Assembly: GCA_041166745.1 (NCBI GenBank)
Contig: JBEEGH010000016.1
Span: forward strand, 44,875 to 108,874
DNA: 64,000 nucleotides
Reading direction: 5' to 3'
Origin: DASUCS01 sp041166745
GTDB lineage: Bacteria; Actinomycetota; Acidimicrobiia; Acidimicrobiales; JACDCH01
Below, piece by piece: positions 57,234-64,000 of this stretch; position 1 is the first letter of the stretch; each line of letters opens with the position of its first letter. The notes under the pieces were generated by a model, which saw only the letters and a list, made by a program, of their open reading frames with translations, was not told where the DNA came from and did not search any database. The position numbers were made by a program, and so were the translations under genes.

Positions 57234-58055
57234 ATGTCGAACCCGCCCCCGCCAACTCCACCTTCGGGGCTCATCGCCGCCGCCCAGGGCCGACTGGCAG
57301 ATGTCGTCGCCGGCAAGTGCTTTACGTCGGATCTGTCCATCAACGAGTTTCTGCTCGTGGGCGAGGCCGGCTTCGAGCCGGTGTCAATGGTGGTTGGGAC
57401 CTCGATGTACCACGTCGGCATTCAGGTGGCGAGGTGGGGTCAATCCCAGGAGTTGGGCGTCCTCACTCAGGCGATGTACCTGGGCCGAGAGGCCGCGATG
57501 CAACGCATGATCGCAGAGGCCACGGCCGTCGGGGCCGACGGCGTTGTGGGCATGCGCCTGGATCTCAACATGTTCCAAGGCGGACAGGAGGTCCTGGAGT
57601 TCATGGCGGTAGGCACGGCGGTGCGCTCGAAGCTGAACCCAGGTGCCTACCGGGCGCCCAACGGTCAGCCGTTCACGTCGGATCTCTCCGGACAGGACTT
57701 TTACACCCTGTGTCGCACCGGCCACTTCCCGGTTTCGTTCGTGTTCGGCACCTGCGTCTACCACGTCGCACATCAAGGCATCATGCAAAGTCTTCGCCAG
57801 ATCGGACAGAACATCGAGATGCCGCAGTACACGCAGGCCGTGTACGACGCGCGTGAGCTAGCGATGTCGCGCATGCAGGCCGAAGGTGAACGCGATCAGG
57901 GCACAGGTGTCGTCGGCGTCCATCTCGAGCACCACAACCACGTCTGGGGCGAACACGCCATCGAGTTCCTCGCCTACGGCACAGCGATCCGACCAACTCA
58001 GACAACCGAGGTGCCGGCAACACCGATGCTGACGCTTCCCGTTACTGACCGCTGA
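57234..58055 (+). CDS. Tandem YbjQ/heavy-metal-binding domain protein
   Basis: A 273-residue protein made of two YbjQ-type units. Unit 1: KCFTSDLSINEFLLVGEAGFEPVSMVVGTSMYHVG up to about residue 135. Unit 2: QPFTSDLSGQDFYTLCRTGHFPVSFVFGTCVYHVA up to about 255. Each ends with the GADGVVGMRLD / GTGVVGVHLEHH strand. YbjQ forms pentameric rings in solved structures and the metal-binding name is historical; its role is unclear. The pair of domains in one chain may form a pseudo-symmetric ring. ATG 57234. Confidence 0.85.
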   Translation: MSNPPPPTPPSGLIAAAQGRLADVVAGKCFTSDLSINEFLLVGEAGFEPVSMVVGTSMYHVGIQVARWGQSQELGVLTQAMYLGREAAMQRMIAEATAVGADGVVGMRLDLNMFQGGQEVLEFMAVGTAVRSKLNPGAYRAPNGQPFTSDLSGQDFYTLCRTGHFPVSFVFGTCVYHVAHQGIMQSLRQIGQNIEMPQYTQAVYDARELAMSRMQAEGERDQGTGVVGVHLEHHNHVWGEHAIEFLAYGTAIRPTQTTEVPATPMLTLPVTDR

Positions 58056-58177
58056 GGTGCTCAACCCCGTCGGAGACATTGACGATGCCGACGGCTCAGT
58101 CGAGTGTTGGGCGCGCTGTCGCGGCAATCTCGACGAGGCCATGGACTCCATCTGAGCAAAGCCAAGCCCCGACCGGA

Positions 58178-58209
58178 AATGCCGGATGTGCTCGACCGGG
58201 CACTGGCAC
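58178..58209 (+). repeat. 23-nt direct repeat copy 1 with variant motif
   Basis: A 23-nt string starting AATGCCGGATGTG and ending CTCGACCGGG is identical to 62519-62541. It is followed here by CACTGGCAC, and there by ATCGGCAC. It lies in the gap before the alpha/beta hydrolase gene. Confidence 0.75.
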
Positions 58210-58280
58210 GTTCCGCGCCTGTCTGTTGGACGCGAGTTGTCACGGGTATCGGCCCGACTCTGCTGTGCGAATGTGTCGAT

Positions 58281-59111
58281 GTGGAGACCCACGATCGTCA
58301 TGACGTGATCGGTGATCGTCCCGTCCACTGGCGCGAGTGGCGTGACGCCCCGTCCGAACCACTGGTGTTCCTTCACGGCTCATGGCTCGCCGCCGCCTTC
58401 TATGACACGTTCTGTGAACGTCTCGCGGCGGCGAGACGGGTCTTGGCGATGGACCAGCGCGGGCACGGCGAGAGCGGCCATGCCGACGACTACGCCTGGC
58501 CGCGGTGGATCGACGACGTCGTCGCGTTCGCGGACCATGCCGGTATTGACCGCTTCGATCTCGTTGGCCATTCGATGGGCGCCGGCAATGCCGTCCGATT
58601 CGCGGGGAGCCATCCGGCGCGTGTTCGGCGGCTGGTTCTTCTCGAGGGTGGCTTCGGACCGATCAACTCTCCTCAACAGGGCGACTACTGGGCCACTGCG
58701 TTTCGCCTCAATCCCGAAGACGGGTTCGACACGCCCGCCGCGTACGTGGACCTGGTGTGCGAACTGTTCCCGCGCGCGAATCCCGTCGACGTTCGTGCCG
58801 GAGCCGCGCACTTCACGCAACGCCCGGACGGTCGGTGGCACTGGCCGTTCCCGGCGGACTTCACGAACCTGCTCACCCGCCGGACCGAACCAACCGTCGA
58901 CGGCGAGCGAGAGCTTCGCTCTGCCATCACCGCTCCGACGCTCATCGTCCGGGCCGCCGAGAGCGAACTGTTCGTCGGGGACACGTACGCCGAAGTGGCG
59001 GGGTCACTCGCCGATGGTCACGCCGCCCTTCTTCCCGACGCTGGTCACAACCTGCAGTGGGAGAACGTCAACGGCTCGACAGAGCTCATCGTCAACTTCC
59101 TCCTCGACTGA
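58281..59111 (+). CDS. Alpha/beta hydrolase
   Basis: A 276-residue hydrolase: LVFLHGSWLAAAFYDTFCERL (oxyanion HG), MDQRGHGESGHADDY, the nucleophile elbow LVGHSMGAGNAVRFAG, Asp near LIVRAAESELFVG and His in LLPDAGHNLQWEN, completing the triad. This is the epoxide hydrolase/haloperoxidase-like branch. GTG at 58281 starts at the first homologous strand; longer readings would include the repeat at 58178. An ATCGGCAC motif follows about 40 nt after the stop. Confidence 0.87.
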   Translation: METHDRHDVIGDRPVHWREWRDAPSEPLVFLHGSWLAAAFYDTFCERLAAARRVLAMDQRGHGESGHADDYAWPRWIDDVVAFADHAGIDRFDLVGHSMGAGNAVRFAGSHPARVRRLVLLEGGFGPINSPQQGDYWATAFRLNPEDGFDTPAAYVDLVCELFPRANPVDVRAGAAHFTQRPDGRWHWPFPADFTNLLTRRTEPTVDGERELRSAITAPTLIVRAAESELFVGDTYAEVAGSLADGHAALLPDAGHNLQWENVNGSTELIVNFLLD

Positions 59112-59153
59112 TCACCATCCAGGTGGTCAGCCGCGATCGAACACCTGCGCTGT

Positions 59154-59161
59154 ATCGGCAC
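59154..59161 (+). repeat. ATCGGCAC motif, between convergent genes
   Basis: GCGCTGTATCGGCACGG lies between the alpha/beta hydrolase gene and the DUF6582-like gene. Confidence 0.55.
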
Positions 59162-59182
59162 GGTCCGGACCGGTGACGACAC

Positions 59183-59416
59183 TCAATCGTCGAGAACCTT
59201 GTCCGCCTTGCGGTTGATGCATTCGAATTCGTCCTTTGTGAGGTTGCCGCCCTTGCGATTCTTGCGAGCGAGCCGCTTCGCGCTGATCGCGTGCCCGCGG
59301 TCGGGCATCGGATAGTTGCCGGTCTCCTTCTTTGCTTCCGGCGTGCGGGCCTTTTCTGGAAGACCGAACTTGCGGGATGGGAGCTTCGCTCGCTGGGTCG
59401 GGGTGAGCGTCGCCAT
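59183..59416 (-). CDS. Small DUF6582-like protein
   Basis: A 77-residue Lys-rich protein, MATLTPTQRAKLPSRKFGLP onward, then NYPMPDRGHAISAKRLARKNRKGGNLTKDEF. The L-x-x-A-x-R-x-x-L-P-x-x-x-F and Y-P-(I/M)-x-D-x-x-H-A patterns recur in small proteins of phages and mobile regions (DUF6582-like). The function is unknown. ATG at 59416. Confidence 0.75.
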   Translation of the reverse strand: MATLTPTQRAKLPSRKFGLPEKARTPEAKKETGNYPMPDRGHAISAKRLARKNRKGGNLTKDEFECINRKADKVLDD

Positions 59417-59468
59417 GCAAAGACGGTTACCCACTGCCGATCCGTCCGATGCCCGACGGACTCGCGAT

Positions 59469-59476
59469 ATCGGCAC
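59469..59476 (+). repeat. ATCGGCAC motif, in the promoter gap of the phosphotransferase
   Basis: CGGACTCGCGATATCGGCAC, similar to CCGGACTCGC..TATCGGC at 61154-61180. It lies 10 nt before the GTG start of the next gene. Confidence 0.6.
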
Positions 59477-59485
59477 TCCCCGGTT

Positions 59486-60550
59486 GTGTCCGATGTGACG
59501 TTCGTGGCGAGGAGTCAGACTGCTCGGGTGGTCGCTGAGGAGTTACTGACCCGCCTGCGGGCAGTACTCGGCGATGCGGTCGACTACACCGAACAGCCCG
59601 TCAGGCTGGGCGGCGGGTTCTACACCGCGAACTACCGCTTCGCATTGAGCGGAGGACCGGGTGGCTGGGTCGGGCCGATGGTCTTGCGGCTCTTTCCGGC
59701 CCACGCGCCAGACGGGCTGGAGGTCTGGGAAGCGGCAGTGCAGACCTTCGCCCGCGACTGTGGCATGCCCGCGCCGGCGGTCGTGCTGCACGAGCCGGAC
59801 TCGCTGATCGACGGACGGCGATGGTTCGTGATGGAGCTACTGCCGGGAACGCCAGCTATGGAAGGCACCAACACCCGACAACTCGTCGGTGGACTTCGAC
59901 GGATGTTCCGCGATCTGCCTCGCCAGACGGCCGAGACTCATCTGGAGCTACACCGTCACGACCCGGCACCCCTCGTCGACGCGTTCGGCAAATCAGCGAC
60001 GGTCGCCCGATGGTGGGAACAGATCGCGAGGCCGACTGGAGACCTGTCCCACCCGCTGAGTCCGGGTGTTGAGTGGCTCAAGAGCAACCTTCCCGAGGTC
60101 CGGTCACCGTTGGTCCTGTGTCATGGCGACACGTGGGGAGGCAATCTTCTCATCGAACACGGCGACGTCGTCGGGCTCATCGATTGGTCCGTAGCGACGG
60201 TGGCTGAACCGGCGCTGGAGGTCGCCTTCTTGACCACTGCCTTGTCGCTCGCACCGGTGGCAATGCCCAGACCACTGCAACGAGTCGCTCAACGTGTCGG
60301 CAAACGGCTGGCCGTCGCCTATCGCTCGATTTACGAATCGGGTAGCGACGCAGATCTCACCTCGATGCCGTACTACGAAGCGCTCCGATGCCTGCTCGAG
60401 CTGAACGGAGTCGTCGGCTTCCGCACCGCGACCGCGCAAGGTGTTCCGTACGGCCCGCGGCCAGCCTGGGACCACATCGCTGACCAGATGGTCACCTACT
60501 TCGAGCAGCGCACCGGCGTTCATCTCCTACTCCCCAGCTCCACGAGCTAA
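59486..60550 (+). CDS. Aminoglycoside phosphotransferase-fold protein
   Basis: A 354-residue APH-type kinase: LGGGFYTANYRFAL (nucleotide loop), VLRLFP (ATP Lys position replaced by Arg), PGTPAMEG, the catalytic loop LVLCHGDTWGGNLLIEHGD and LIDWSVATVAEPALEVAF (metal Asp). The fold includes enzymes for sugars, choline and antibiotics; most chromosomal members have unknown substrates. The classical nucleotide Lys seems to be absent, which needs structural checking. GTG at 59486. Confidence 0.85.
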   Translation: MSDVTFVARSQTARVVAEELLTRLRAVLGDAVDYTEQPVRLGGGFYTANYRFALSGGPGGWVGPMVLRLFPAHAPDGLEVWEAAVQTFARDCGMPAPAVVLHEPDSLIDGRRWFVMELLPGTPAMEGTNTRQLVGGLRRMFRDLPRQTAETHLELHRHDPAPLVDAFGKSATVARWWEQIARPTGDLSHPLSPGVEWLKSNLPEVRSPLVLCHGDTWGGNLLIEHGDVVGLIDWSVATVAEPALEVAFLTTALSLAPVAMPRPLQRVAQRVGKRLAVAYRSIYESGSDADLTSMPYYEALRCLLELNGVVGFRTATAQGVPYGPRPAWDHIADQMVTYFEQRTGVHLLLPSSTS

Positions 60551-60628
60551 GAGGCTGCGCACGCCGCATCGACACACGCGCATCTCCAACCGCGCGGACG
60601 AAGGACAAGGAACCCTCCGGTGCGCGCT

Positions 60629-60636
60629 ATCGGCAC
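60629..60636 (+). repeat. ATCGGCAC motif, between convergent genes
   Basis: TGCGCGCTATCGGCACGTAC lies in the 120-bp gap between two convergent genes; near-identical to the copy at 54853. Confidence 0.6.
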
Positions 60637-60670
60637 GTACAGGTTGGGTCTCACTCGGTGAACGCCCACG

Positions 60671-61117
60671 TCACCGGCAAGGCCCGAACACGAGGTCGAC
60701 GTCCGACTCAACCGGACCCGAGGCCAAACACTCGAAGGTGGAATCGTGGGCAGACAGGATGAAATGCAAGTGCGGCCTGAATACTCGACCTTTGCCGCGG
60801 TCGTACATCGTCTCGTTCTGCCGTTGCAGTTCTGGCAACCACGGCGAGTCCTCAACCGCCACAAGCCAGCCGGAGCAGTCGGCCAGATAATCGCGGCTCG
60901 ACGCCAGGACGTCGCCGGGTGGGAAGCCCGAAGAAGACACAAGAACATCGCGAAATCGGAACTCGCGACTGATGATCGACTCGAACCGAGGTGGGCAATA
61001 CCCACTCGTTGCGACGATGCAGTCAGAGCCGAACTCCCGCACTCCATCAATCGCAATGGCAACAAAGCCGTCCTGAGCGACGGCGCAGGTAACAACCGGC
61101 CGAACTCGCTCGCTCAT
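60671..61117 (-). CDS. Hypothetical protein of 148 residues
   Basis: The frame MSERVRPVVTCAVAQDGFVA onward shows a regular strand pattern (FVAIAIDGVREFG, CIVATSGYCPPRFESIISREFRFRDVLVSS) and two Trp/Pro-rich loops. Several Cys are scattered. No family is recognised. ATG start 61117 with an SD-like GAAGGATTGCG upstream. It is less GC-rich than the core genes of the window, by inspection. Confidence 0.55.
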   Translation of the reverse strand: MSERVRPVVTCAVAQDGFVAIAIDGVREFGSDCIVATSGYCPPRFESIISREFRFRDVLVSSSGFPPGDVLASSRDYLADCSGWLVAVEDSPWLPELQRQNETMYDRGKGRVFRPHLHFILSAHDSTFECLASGPVESDVDLVFGPCR

Positions 61118-61153
61118 CGCAATCCTTCGCCGCGAAACACCATCGACGAATAC

Positions 61154-61180
61154 TGCCGGACTCGCTCAACCGGTATCGGC
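61154..61180 (+). repeat. Degenerate copy of the 30-nt element
   Basis: TGCCGGACTCGCTCAACCGG followed by TATCGGC aligns with TGCCGGATGTGCTCGACCGG followed by GATCGGCAC at 62521-62549. In the gap after the 148-residue gene. Confidence 0.55.
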
Positions 61181-61256
61181 CGGATGGCGCGACACTCAAC
61201 ACCGTGCCGATCGTTGCAGGGCGTCGGACCAACACCGGCGAGGGTTTACAAGCGGG

Positions 61257-61438
61257 TTGAGTGCCAGGGCCTTCTGGGCGATCGGGCTCGCAGTAGTCGC
61301 GGCGTGGAGCGCGCTTCTCAGCTACCTGTTGAGAAACGCTCAGAGGCGGTCGACCGCGGGTTTCGGGCCTCAGCAAAGGTGTGGGCTGTCGTCCTAGCGC
61401 TGGCTTCGCTTCTCGTCGCCCTGTCGTTGGTGCTGTAG
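61257..61438 (+). pseudogene. Probable frameshifted two-helix membrane protein
   Basis: The 343-bp stretch 61118-61460 has no intact gene, but two hydrophobic segments lie in different plus frames. From TTG 61257: LSARAFWAIGLAVVAAWSAL followed by LSYLLRNAQRRS, open to a TAG at 61395. From about 61379: VWAVVLALASLLVALSLVL, ending at a TAG at 61438. Read together with one shift near 61376 they form a normal two-helix protein. A motif copy (ATCGGCAC at 61445) follows the second stop directly, as after intact genes. Could be chance. Confidence 0.35.
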
Positions 61439-61444
61439 CGCGAG

Positions 61445-61452
61445 ATCGGCAC
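61445..61452 (+). repeat. ATCGGCAC motif after a stop codon
   Basis: TAGCGCGAGATCGGCACCTAT follows the last stop of the broken membrane gene by 6 nt, and ends 8 nt before the stop of the convergent HTH gene. Confidence 0.6.
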
Positions 61453-61460
61453 CTATCGGT

Positions 61461-61652
61461 CTACAGAGAGGCTGCAATCTTGAGCTTCTCGGCGGCATTG
61501 GCGAGGGTCAGCCGAAACCGCTTCTCCGGAACGTGGAGGCGCGCAGCCGCCTCCAGGATGGTCTTTCCCTCCCGCACAGCGATGATTGCGTTCCACTCCG
61601 CGTCGGTCAGATTGACCGGGGGCCGGAACGCTCCAAACCGCTCGTCGTTCAC
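61461..61652 (-). CDS. Small orphan HTH protein
   Basis: A 63-residue protein: VNLTDAEWNAIIAVREGKTILEAAARLHVPEKRFRLTLANAAEKLKI. The pattern resembles the four-helix LuxR/sigma-4 DNA-binding unit (x-x-L-T-x-x-E-x-x-I, a turn at K-T-I-L-E-A-A-x-x-L-H-V, then a recognition helix). No sensor domain is present, so it would be a stand-alone HTH peptide. It ends 8 nt from a motif copy. Confidence 0.6.
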   Translation of the reverse strand: MNDERFGAFRPPVNLTDAEWNAIIAVREGKTILEAAARLHVPEKRFRLTLANAAEKLKIAASL

Positions 61653-61681
61653 AGGCTCGATGCTCTCACGAAGTGACCGAG

Positions 61682-61689
61682 ATCGGCAC
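61682..61689 (+). repeat. ATCGGCAC motif in a divergent gap
   Basis: GTGACCGAGATCGGCACGCTC lies between the divergent HTH and membrane protein genes. Confidence 0.5.
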
Positions 61690-61728
61690 GCTCAGGATGC
61701 CTGTTGATCGACCTGAGAGACTTAGTTC

Positions 61729-61986
61729 GTGACCGAGCGCTGGGAGCCGCGGGACCGACTGTGGGAATGGATGATCCTCCATCCGAGACTGTCTCTCGTT
61801 GTCAGTGCGCTCGCTCTTGGGCTGGCTTTTGCACATTGGCTTCCGCTCGTCGTCGTACTTGGGCTCGTGGTCCTCGCGCAGGCTCTTGCAGGGCCATACC
61901 AGCGGCGATGCCTGATCGCGTACGCACGATGGACGGCGCGGCACGAGGGACGGTACGGAGACCCGCGATCAGAGCCGAGCGCATAA
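61729..61986 (+). CDS. Small membrane protein
   Basis: An 85-residue protein with two membrane helices (LSLVVSALALGLAFAHWLP and LVVVLGLVVLAQALAGP) between charged ends (MTERWEPRDRLWEW and RWTARHEGRYGDPRSEPSA). GTG start. Its TAA stop codon is the first part of a variant motif, TAACGGCAC. Unknown function. Confidence 0.6.
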   Translation: MTERWEPRDRLWEWMILHPRLSLVVSALALGLAFAHWLPLVVVLGLVVLAQALAGPYQRRCLIAYARWTARHEGRYGDPRSEPSA

Positions 61987-62016
61987 CGGCACTTTCCGAG
62001 CGGTGGACATCGGCAC
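61985..62016 (+). repeat. AACGGCAC and ATCGGCAC motifs after the membrane gene
   Basis: AACGGCACTTT begins inside the stop codon (TAACGGCAC) and ATCGGCACCTATGC follows 16 nt later (62009-62016). Two motif copies in one short gap. Confidence 0.55.
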
Positions 62017-62068
62017 CTATGCGTCGTTGCGCATCGCAGCCCGAGCGCCGAGGGGCACACGCCATCAT

Positions 62069-62395
62069 TCAGACGACAATCAGAGCGAGTCCTGCTATCA
62101 GCATCACGGCTGTCAAGCGTTTTGCGAATCGCTGCGCCTTCGTCGCATAGCTCCCATCGTCTTCGATCTTCATTCGTTCAGCTAGAGCTCGCTTGCTCGG
62201 ATGGAGGAGTCTCCGTCGGATGACTGGCAGGACCTCATTGCGCTGTTCCGATGTCAAGGGGCGCTGAAGAGAGAGCTTGCGGTACTTCTCGTAACGCAGT
62301 CCAGTGAGCCAGGCCCCAAGCGAGCCGCAGATCAGCGCGAAGCCGTAACCACGCGTGCGTTCCTGAAACAGCGCAATCGCGACGACGCTCAGCAT
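62069..62395 (-). CDS. Hypothetical membrane-associated protein
   Basis: A 108-residue protein with hydrophobic ends (GFALICGSLGAWLTGL near residues 17-32 and AVMLIAGLALIVV at the C-terminus) and a basic middle (YRKLSLQRPLTSEQRNEVLPVIRRRLLHPSKRALAERM). Topology N-in, C-in with a cytoplasmic helix bundle is plausible. ATG 62395 is preferred to TTG 62407. Unknown function. Confidence 0.6.
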   Translation of the reverse strand: MLSVVAIALFQERTRGYGFALICGSLGAWLTGLRYEKYRKLSLQRPLTSEQRNEVLPVIRRRLLHPSKRALAERMKIEDDGSYATKAQRFAKRLTAVMLIAGLALIVV

Positions 62396-62518
62396 CCGGT
62401 CAGCCAACCGCTGGCGGCGAACCTTCTGCCGCGCTTACACCGGTCGACAATCCGAACACGAACAGCGAGCACATGAGACAGAACGCCAACACCCCAGCCG
62501 CGCGTCGCACGCGCACAT

Positions 62519-62549
62519 AATGCCGGATGTGCTCGACCGGGATCGGCAC
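62519..62549 (+). repeat. Most complete copy of the 30-nt element
   Basis: TGCCGGATGTGCTCGACCGG then GATCGGCAC. TGCCG and CGGCA can pair as the arms of an imperfect hairpin. The element ends at the exact base before the stop codon (TAA) of the next minus-strand gene. Its first 23 nt repeat 58178-58200. Confidence 0.75.
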
Positions 62550-62843
62550 TTACGAGCGGTTCAGACGGTGAACCTCCGGCACCTCACCGTGGCCACGCTC
62601 CTCGAATCGTTCCTCCCATAGTTGCCCGCAAATGCTGCATTCGTAGATGGTCGTCCAGGCCATGCCGTCGCGGGTTACCTCGCTGCAGGTGGCAGCCAAG
62701 GCAGCCACGTCCGTGAGGCGCTTTCCGGCGAGATCATCGGGAGCATCTCGGCAGAAGCACGCGTCAATCACAGCGCGATATTGCCGGATACCAGGCGGCG
62801 CAAGTTGGACATCACACCGAATTCTTGCTGAGCGCACTTGCAT
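62550..62843 (-). CDS. Hypothetical protein with C-terminal zinc knuckle-like motif
   Basis: About 97 residues. The end, WTTIYECSICGQLWEERFEERGHGEVPEV, has a CxxC pair and the E-C-x-x-C-G-Q-L-W-E pattern found in small proteins often linked to immunity functions. The N-terminal part has three more Cys (RCDVQL, ACFCRD). ATG 62843 or GTG 62882. No specific function can be given. Confidence 0.6.
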   Translation of the reverse strand: MQVRSARIRCDVQLAPPGIRQYRAVIDACFCRDAPDDLAGKRLTDVAALAATCSEVTRDGMAWTTIYECSICGQLWEERFEERGHGEVPEVHRLNRS

Positions 62844-62953
62844 TAGTGCATCGAACAGGTGTACTGTATTGTGCACCTCCACTGGTCGGTTTGGACGGTG
62901 GTGGGCTCGGAGCGGTCGCTCCCTTCCTCGCTCAGCGAATCGAAGGTGTCGGT

Positions 62954-64000
62954 GTGACTGTTCTGTTGCGCGAATCGAACACGGCGTTGGACACCCTCGA
63001 CACGATCGATCCCGCCGGACTGTCCGACGGAGACTTGCATCACCTGGTCATCGGGCTGCAGGCGCTGCACTCGCGGGCGGCGGGGGTGCGGGCCCGGTTC
63101 GTGGCGGAATGGGAAACCCGCCGGCTGTGGGCCTCGGACGGGTCCAAAGCCGGCTGGGGGCGCCTGGTCCGCGAATGTCACCTGTCCGATGCCACCGCCA
63201 AAGCCGAGATGGCCCGAGCCAAGAAGCTGCGCACGATGCCGGCCACCGTCGTGGCCTTACACGAAGGAAAACTGTCCGTCGATCACGCCGACCTGCTGAC
63301 CTGGGCCAACCAGGCGGTCCTAGCCGACCAGTTCGCCGCCGCCGAAACCATGCTGATCGACGAGACCGCCGGCCTGCGCTACCCCGACGCCAAACGAGCC
63401 GTCGACTACTGGATCGACGCCGCCTACCTCGCCCTCGACCTGGACCGTCCGTTCCGCAGCCGCGACGGCCGCTACCTGAAAGCCGCACGCACCTTCCAAA
63501 CCACCGTCGATCTCCGCGCCCACCTCGACCCGCTCGCCGGCACCGAAATCCTCGAAGAACTCCATCGCATCGAACACTCCCTGTTCGAAGCCGACTGGGC
63601 CGCGGCGAGAGCCGAGTACGGCCCGGATGCGTCACCGGCACAGCTGCCCCGCACCGCCTGGCAACGCATGGCCGACGCCCTACAGATCATGGCCCGCCAA
63701 TCCGCCGCCTACCGCGAAGGCGTCCACCGTCTCCCCCGCCCCCTCATCACCATCCACACCGGCCAAGGCCCGTTCACCCGGATGTGTGAACTGGCCGACG
63801 GCACCGTCATCACCCCCGCCCAAGCCGTCCCGTACCTGTGCGAAGGCGACATCGAACGCATCATCTTCGACACCCCGTCGCGAGTCATCGACGTCGGCGT
63901 CCGCCAACGCTTCTTCACCGGCGCCCTGCGCCGCGCCATCGAAGTCCGCGACCGCCACTGCCAACACCCCTCCGGCTGCAACACCGCCGCCGAACACTGC
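62954..64000 (+). CDS. DUF222 / HNH endonuclease-family protein, partial
   Basis: The frame runs from GTG 62954 off the right edge (349 codons seen). It reads LDTIDPAGLSDGDLHHLVIGLQALHSRAAGVRARFV, GWGRLVRECHLSDATAKAEMARAKKLRTMPATV, the DUF222 block, and then AIEVRDRHCQHPSGCNTAAEHC, the first half of the Cys-coordinated HNH motif. These 13E12-type proteins occur in many actinobacterial copies and behave like repeat/mobile families; nuclease activity is expected but rarely shown. The rest of the HNH is outside. Confidence 0.92.
   Translation, partial: MTVLLRESNTALDTLDTIDPAGLSDGDLHHLVIGLQALHSRAAGVRARFVAEWETRRLWASDGSKAGWGRLVRECHLSDATAKAEMARAKKLRTMPATVVALHEGKLSVDHADLLTWANQAVLADQFAAAETMLIDETAGLRYPDAKRAVDYWIDAAYLALDLDRPFRSRDGRYLKAARTFQTTVDLRAHLDPLAGTEILEELHRIEHSLFEADWAAARAEYGPDASPAQLPRTAWQRMADALQIMARQSAAYREGVHRLPRPLITIHTGQGPFTRMCELADGTVITPAQAVPYLCEGDIERIIFDTPSRVIDVGVRQRFFTGALRRAIEVRDRHCQHPSGCNTAAEHC

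Noticed and set aside
60547..61095. A 182-residue minus-strand frame overlapping the 148-residue gene
   Set aside because: Its composition is shadow-like and the frame 60671-61117 has a more regular strand/helix pattern; only one can be real.
54840..62550. A classical integron cassette array with attC sites
   Set aside because: No GTTRRRY/RYYYAAC core sites or integrase gene are visible, and genes point both ways; only the motif repetition is kept as a finding.

Overview
The window is GC-rich, gene-dense actinobacterial chromosome. Two gene clusters show this. On the minus strand, glmU-prs-rplY-pth-mfd can be traced across 1-12310. The metG-tatD-X-ksgA-ispE order lies at 17842-23428. Two tiny ribosomal proteins known from actinomycetes (bS22-like at 17743, bL37-like at 33735), a split DipZ system and a DUF222/HNH gene at the right edge agree. 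A deep-branching class such as Acidimicrobiia is my best guess, but this is inference.

Layout. 1-12.5 kb: the glmU-prs-rplY-pth-mfd block, broken by two inserted groups (a large AAA regulator, a SRPBCC protein and a phospholipase C; then a DUF421 protein, an amidase and a cupredoxin), and tRNA-Gln. 12.6-17.8 kb: an ABC export pair, an M3 peptidase and bS22. 17.8-24.5 kb: isoprenoid, rRNA methylation, cell-wall and tRNA-charging genes in one minus-strand run ending in tight ATGA/GTGA overlaps. 24.7-30.4 kb: small DUF952 and thiamine-binding proteins, a 1021-residue secreted metzincin-like protease and a nucleotidyltransferase-GNAT fusion. 30.4-37.4 kb: rsmI-DUF192-ychF, a PHP protein, bL37, prolyl oligopeptidase and a membrane Ser/Thr kinase. 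37.5-51.4 kb: housekeeping and lipid-type enzymes, a TetR-diiron protein pair, adenosine kinase, aminopeptidase N, a CcdA/thioredoxin pair and a duplicated zinc peptidase.

51.4-62.9 kb looks different. It holds mostly single-gene modules in mixed orientation (GNAT, P-loop kinase, VOC, SnoaL, hydrolase-cyclase, YbjQ, alpha/beta hydrolase, aminoglycoside-phosphotransferase-like, small membrane proteins, an orphan HTH, at least one apparently broken gene). From 54.8 kb on, most gaps carry a short recurring motif built on ATCGGCAC, in its fullest copies a roughly 30-nt imperfect hairpin. The block ends at a DUF222/HNH endonuclease. I read it as an accessory, cassette-like region, but no integrase or classical attC site is visible.

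The most unusual signals are: (i) two essential genes, pth and metG, with no ATG/GTG/TTG in the right place, each separated from the gene before it by a single in-frame TAG, plus a prolyl oligopeptidase with a similar problem; (ii) a pair of long, covarying palindromes 35 kb apart; (iii) the ATCGGCAC element family; (iv) a GlmU that stops before its acetyltransferase active site.
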